Source of the DNA: Acidobacteriaceae bacterium
GTDB lineage: Bacteria > Acidobacteriota > Terriglobia > Terriglobales > Acidobacteriaceae
Reading direction: 5' to 3'
Assembly: GCA_003156235.1 (NCBI GenBank)
Contig: PMGP01000002.1
Location: 7,535-41,885 of the forward strand
Length of the DNA stretch: 34,351 bases
The notes beneath the pieces are model-generated. The model saw nothing but the letters and a program-made list of their open reading frames with translations, was not told the DNA's origin and did no database searches. Shown here piece after piece: positions 31,617 through 34,351 of this stretch. How positions within the stretch are numbered: position 1 is the first letter of the stretch; every line of letters begins with the position of its first letter. The position numbers were made by a program, and so were the translations under genes.

Positions 31617-32316
31617 AGACCTGGGGCCGGCGTTTGCGCGCCAGCAAGCGGGCGCCCAGCGCGCCGCCGGCGACGGCAAAGAGCAGCAAAAAGAGCGCAT
31701 TGAAGGCAAAGCCGAAGGCTACAAAGCCGGCGTGGCCCCAGGGCGAGAGCATCAGCGCCTGGATCTGGGCCCGGGCGGCCTGCATTTGCGCGGCGTCGGC
31801 CATGCTCATTCCCGAGGTCAACTGCTGGGCGACCTGCTGGTTCAGGTCCACCTGGGACTTCCAATCGCCGTCAATCTGGGCCGAGTGGTGCAGGAGGAAT
31901 CGCTGGATAAAAAGAGCACCGCCGCTGACGCCGAAGGCCAGCCAGCCGGCGAGCAGGCCGGTGACCAGGCCGATGCGCGCGCCGGCTCCGGGGGTGATCC
32001 ACGCGGGCCGCTGGCTGCGCATATAAAGCGCCACGGCCCAGGTTGCGGCTGCCGCCATCCAGATGAGTCCAAAAAAGCCCACCGGGGAAATGCCGCTAGA
32101 CAAAAATCCGGCGGGAACCGCCAGCAGCAGAGCCGCGCGCAAGGCGGGCTTCCACTCCACGCAGCTGGCATCCCGCACGGCTTCGTTCCACCTCTCCGGC
32201 TGGCTTTCTCCAGGGAGTTCGCCGGCCTCGTAGACCAGTTGAGGCAGTCCGCAGGCGGGGCAATAGCAGTTGTCGGCCTCGACGGTCCGGTGACAGCGAC
32301 TGCAGGTGATTTCCAT
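31615..32316 (-). CDS. Zinc-ribbon membrane protein
   Basis: The 233-residue protein opens with a zinc ribbon, CSRCHRTVEADNCYCPACG (two CxxC pairs at 5-8 and 18-21). Four to five hydrophobic spans follow (about 60-80, 82-98, 112-138, 195-222), with a polar amphipathic stretch between the last two (QIDGDWKSQVDLNQQVAQQL...). The arrangement is common in acidobacterial proteins of unknown role. The ribosome-binding site is weak. The last two codons overlap the end of a repeat copy, so the C-terminus (ARKRRPQV) may have been set by the repeat. Confidence 0.75.
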   Translation of the reverse strand: MEITCSRCHRTVEADNCYCPACGLPQLVYEAGELPGESQPERWNEAVRDASCVEWKPALRAALLLAVPAGFLSSGISPVGFFGLIWMAAAATWAVALYMRSQRPAWITPGAGARIGLVTGLLAGWLAFGVSGGALFIQRFLLHHSAQIDGDWKSQVDLNQQVAQQLTSGMSMADAAQMQAARAQIQALMLSPWGHAGFVAFGFAFNALFLLLFAVAGGALGARLLARKRRPQV

Positions 32317-32368
32317 ATATATACGAGCCTAGCACCTTGGCGCCCCGGCCGGCTGGAGCAGTTTTGGA

Positions 32369-32578
32369 CTACGCCGCGTCGTGGCTCTTGTTGTGGCGCG
32401 AATGGTGCGCGCGGCGCAGTTTGAGGAATTGTGGCAGAAAAGTAAAGGACCGTTCGTGGCAATTTGCGCAACGCACCGGCAGACGCAACAGGAGCAACTG
32501 CGCCAGATCCAGCGCCTGAAAACGGAAGCGCGAAGTTCGAAATTCCGATGAACCGCAATGGCGGCAATAAATTGTCAT
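32369..32578 (-). CDS. Small protein with two CxxC motifs (zinc-ribbon-like)
   Basis: The 69-residue protein starts MTIYCRHCGSSEFRTSRFRFQ after GGAGG. The pairs CRHC (5-8) and CANC (about 38-41) are about 30 residues apart, the spacing of a rubredoxin- or zinc-ribbon-type knuckle fold. The centre (LDLAQLLLLRLPVR) is hydrophobic and the tail is basic and histidine-rich. It lies directly upstream of the zinc-ribbon membrane protein on the same strand, 52 bases apart, so they are probably co-transcribed. The function is unknown. Confidence 0.75.
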   Translation of the reverse strand: MTIYCRHCGSSEFRTSRFRFQALDLAQLLLLRLPVRCANCHERSFTFLPQFLKLRRAHHSRHNKSHDAA

Positions 32579-32804
32579 ACGAGCCTCCAATTCTTGAATA
32601 AACCCAGGGGAAAATGCTGCAAGAAAGAGGCGACAACCTTACGCGCCGGCCACCGGTCAGTTAAATCTACTCAGGTCATTTTAACAGGCGCGCACTCGGT
32701 GCAATGTTCATATGGAAAGGCGGCAAAGCACATTGAAAAAGGTGAAATTTCACAACCAGTTGCGCGAGTTGAGAAGTCTCCGGCCGGGTTTGAGTTTTGA
32801 GATT

Positions 32805-33524
32805 TCAGTTCGCAAGGCGGACAAGCCTGGCGGCCACGATGGCTTCGGCGGCGGCTACAACCTCTTCCAGCGTCAGATGGGTCGTATCAAGCAGAACGGC
32901 GTCGGGAGCTGGCTTGAGCGGCGAATCGGCGCGGTTGCGGTCACGTTCGTCGCGGGCGCGCAAGTCGCGGATCACCTCATCGGGCTGCTGGGCGGGCTCG
33001 GGGCCCATCTGGTCGTAACGGCGCATCCCTCGCACCTCGGGAGCGGCATCCAGGAAGATTTTGACCTCGGCCTGAGGGAAGACCACGGTGCCGATGTCGC
33101 GGCCCTCCATGACCACCCCGCCTCCGGCGCCCATCTGCTGCTGCAGGCGGACCATCCAGGCGCGAATGGCGGGAAGGACGCTGACCCTGGAGGCGGCGTC
33201 GGTGACGGTTTGATTGCGGATCAGGCCGGTCACATCCTCGCCGTCGAGCAGAACATGATTTTCCTCTTCACCGGATTCCAGGCGGATGGCGGTTTCCGCG
33301 GCCAGGCTCTCCAACCCCCGGCTCTCGTCCAAAGGCAAGGCCGCGCGCAGGGCCTTGAGGGCAAAGGCGCGGTACATCGCCCCGGTTTCCAGGTTCAGCA
33401 GGCCGAAATGCCGAGCCAGATGGCGGGCGATGGTGCTCTTGCCCGCTCCGGCAGGGCCGTCAATGGCGACAATAATCTTGCTGGTTGGATCAGCAGAGCT
33501 GAAGGAGGTTTCGTCCGCACTCAT
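32805..33524 (-). CDS. cmk: Cytidylate kinase
   Basis: The 239-residue enzyme phosphorylates CMP and dCMP. The P-loop GPAGAGKST is at 23-31. The NMP-binding part follows (LETGAMYRAFALKAL, VMEGRDIGTVVFPQAEVKIFLDA), and the lid is rich in arginine (RDLRARDERDRNRADSPLKPAPDAVLLDTTHLTLEEV). The length is normal (about 220-230). Its ATG overlaps the stop of the upstream low-complexity gene (ATGA). With pyrR, pyrB and pyrC nearby, the region is rich in pyrimidine-nucleotide genes. A gap of about 225 bases with no visible gene follows it. Confidence 0.96.
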   Translation of the reverse strand: MSADETSFSSADPTSKIIVAIDGPAGAGKSTIARHLARHFGLLNLETGAMYRAFALKALRAALPLDESRGLESLAAETAIRLESGEEENHVLLDGEDVTGLIRNQTVTDAASRVSVLPAIRAWMVRLQQQMGAGGGVVMEGRDIGTVVFPQAEVKIFLDAAPEVRGMRRYDQMGPEPAQQPDEVIRDLRARDERDRNRADSPLKPAPDAVLLDTTHLTLEEVVAAAEAIVAARLVRLAN

Positions 33525-34351
33525 CCGCGTTTCTTTGACTCCTGCTTGGGCCGGGCGGTAAAGCCAAACCGCTTGCTGTTCCCCGCCTTGGCGCTGGCAG
33601 CCAGGCCGGCCTTGCGGCTATTACCGCTGCGCGCCGAAGCGCTGCCGTTGCGGCTGTTTGCCGCGCTCTTGGCGCCGTTGGAATGGCCGTTGCCGTTGCG
33701 CTGGTTCCAGGAGGAGGAGTGGGTAGAGGCTGCGCCAGAAGTGCTGCTGGCCGGACGGGCCGCGGCCCGTCCGCTGCTTCCGGCAGAGCGGCTGCCACTG
33801 GCCGAACGCGATGCGGCGGGCCTGGACTCCGCGCCGGCGCGCCTCGCTGGACGGCTGCCGGAGGCAGATTGCGCCGGCTTGCGATCGCGGGAGTGGGTTG
33901 CCGGGCGGCTGAAATGGGGCCGGGCGGCGGTTTTTCCGTTCGCCACCGGCTTGCAGGCAGCGGCGGGAGGCTCGGGGGAATCATCCGCGGCGGTTGCAGT
34001 TGCTGGTTCGGCCGCCAGATCTATCTCCTTGCCGGCGGGCTCCGCCAGTTCCTCGCCGCGGTCGTGGTCTTCAGAGCGCAGAAAGTAAGCGGATGCGGGC
34101 ATGGAGACGCTGGCGTAAGCGGTGGGCTCGGTGGCGAACTCCGGCAGTGTGCCGGCCACATAGAAGTGAGGCGCGTGGCCAAACGAGATCGTGTGCACCT
34201 GGCGCGTGGCCAGCAGGCCGCGCAGCACCTCGCGCACTTTGCTGCGGGCGGTGAGCGAGGAGAGAAACAGCTCCACATCTTCCATGGTGGCGGCGATGAC
34301 CGCCTGCAGGTAGATGGAGGCAAGCACGGAGATGGCCGTCACCTGCGAGGT
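33521..34351 (-). CDS. Protein with long basic low-complexity tail, N-terminus cut by window edge
   Basis: The frame is open to the right edge (the track's GTG at 34342 is followed upstream by three more sense codons and no ribosome-binding site), so the start is probably outside. The visible N-terminal 70 residues look folded (MEDVELFLSSLTARSKVREVLRGLLATRQVHTISFGHAPHFYVAGTLPEF), possibly a winged helix. From about residue 110 onward the protein is disordered: Ala/Ser/Arg/Gly/Asn-rich, with SGSR, NGNG and ARSG runs and ending FTARPKQESKKRG, strongly basic. Such tails often bind RNA or DNA. It overlaps cmk by four bases. The function is not known. Confidence 0.7.
   Translation of the reverse strand, partial: TSQVTAISVLASIYLQAVIAATMEDVELFLSSLTARSKVREVLRGLLATRQVHTISFGHAPHFYVAGTLPEFATEPTAYASVSMPASAYFLRSEDHDRGEELAEPAGKEIDLAAEPATATAADDSPEPPAAACKPVANGKTAARPHFSRPATHSRDRKPAQSASGSRPARRAGAESRPAASRSASGSRSAGSSGRAAARPASSTSGAASTHSSSWNQRNGNGHSNGAKSAANSRNGSASARSGNSRKAGLAASAKAGNSKRFGFTARPKQESKKRG

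Noticed and set aside
32712-34088. 458-aa plus-strand ORF
   Set aside because: Antisense shadow of cmk and the low-complexity gene; no ribosome-binding site or domain.

Overview
The window looks like high-GC chromosomal DNA from an acidobacterium (Acidobacteriota, probably Terriglobia/Acidobacteriaceae). This is inferred from gene content, not from a marker gene: a TonB receptor with an N-terminal carboxypeptidase-regulatory-like domain, a FadN-type beta-oxidation enzyme, a pyrR-pyrB-pyrC cluster, ChpS/ChpB-type and DUF1778/GNAT toxin-antitoxin pairs, and many short palindromic repeats between genes and even inside them. No rRNA, tRNA, phage or transposase gene is visible. Most large plus-strand ORFs opposite real minus-strand genes are GC-driven shadows.

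Layout. 1-2932 (-): a YdiJ-type FAD/Fe-S oxidoreductase running off the left edge. 3108-3512 (-): a periplasmic tetraheme cytochrome c behind a perfect CRP-like site. 3763-4335 (-): a lipoprotein. 4514-10564 (-): a beta-oxidation block, fadN first and fadA last, with three unrelated small or secreted proteins between them (a 51-aa ORF, a 210-aa exported protein, a 12-repeat ankyrin protein). 10756-13760 (+): a pair of M16 peptidases, one with the zinc motif and one without. 13845-15541 (+): an unknown secreted protein and a TacA/TacT-like pair, looking less GC-rich than their surroundings. 15599-16285 (+): a free-standing GlmU acetyltransferase domain. 16286-17230: a gene-poor stretch holding a strong candidate small RNA with its own promoter and terminator.

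17231-26013 holds a beta-barrel-like exported protein and then a putative phytate/organophosphate scavenging locus. On the minus strand TonB receptor, beta-propeller protein and AppA-like histidine acid phosphatase are in a row; a response regulator and sensor kinase diverge from the receptor on the plus strand. The suggested logic is that the kinase senses an envelope signal, the regulator controls the receptor operon, the phosphatase releases phosphate in the periplasm and the receptor imports the substrate. The substrate is inference.

26387-27743 (-): a ChpS/ChpB toxin-antitoxin pair and a small exported protein, among repeats with GAGACC arms. 28045-31283 (-): pyrR, pyrB and pyrC. pyrB carries an in-frame repeat insertion and pyrR has a MITE-like palindrome just ahead of its start. 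31615-34351 (-): a zinc-ribbon membrane protein, a small two-CxxC protein, cytidylate kinase, and a low-complexity protein running off the right edge.

The most unusual features are repeat-derived peptides inserted in frame into two enzymes (thiolase and aspartate carbamoyltransferase), the candidate small RNA, the phytase/TonB/two-component locus, and the MITE-like element in the pyrR leader.
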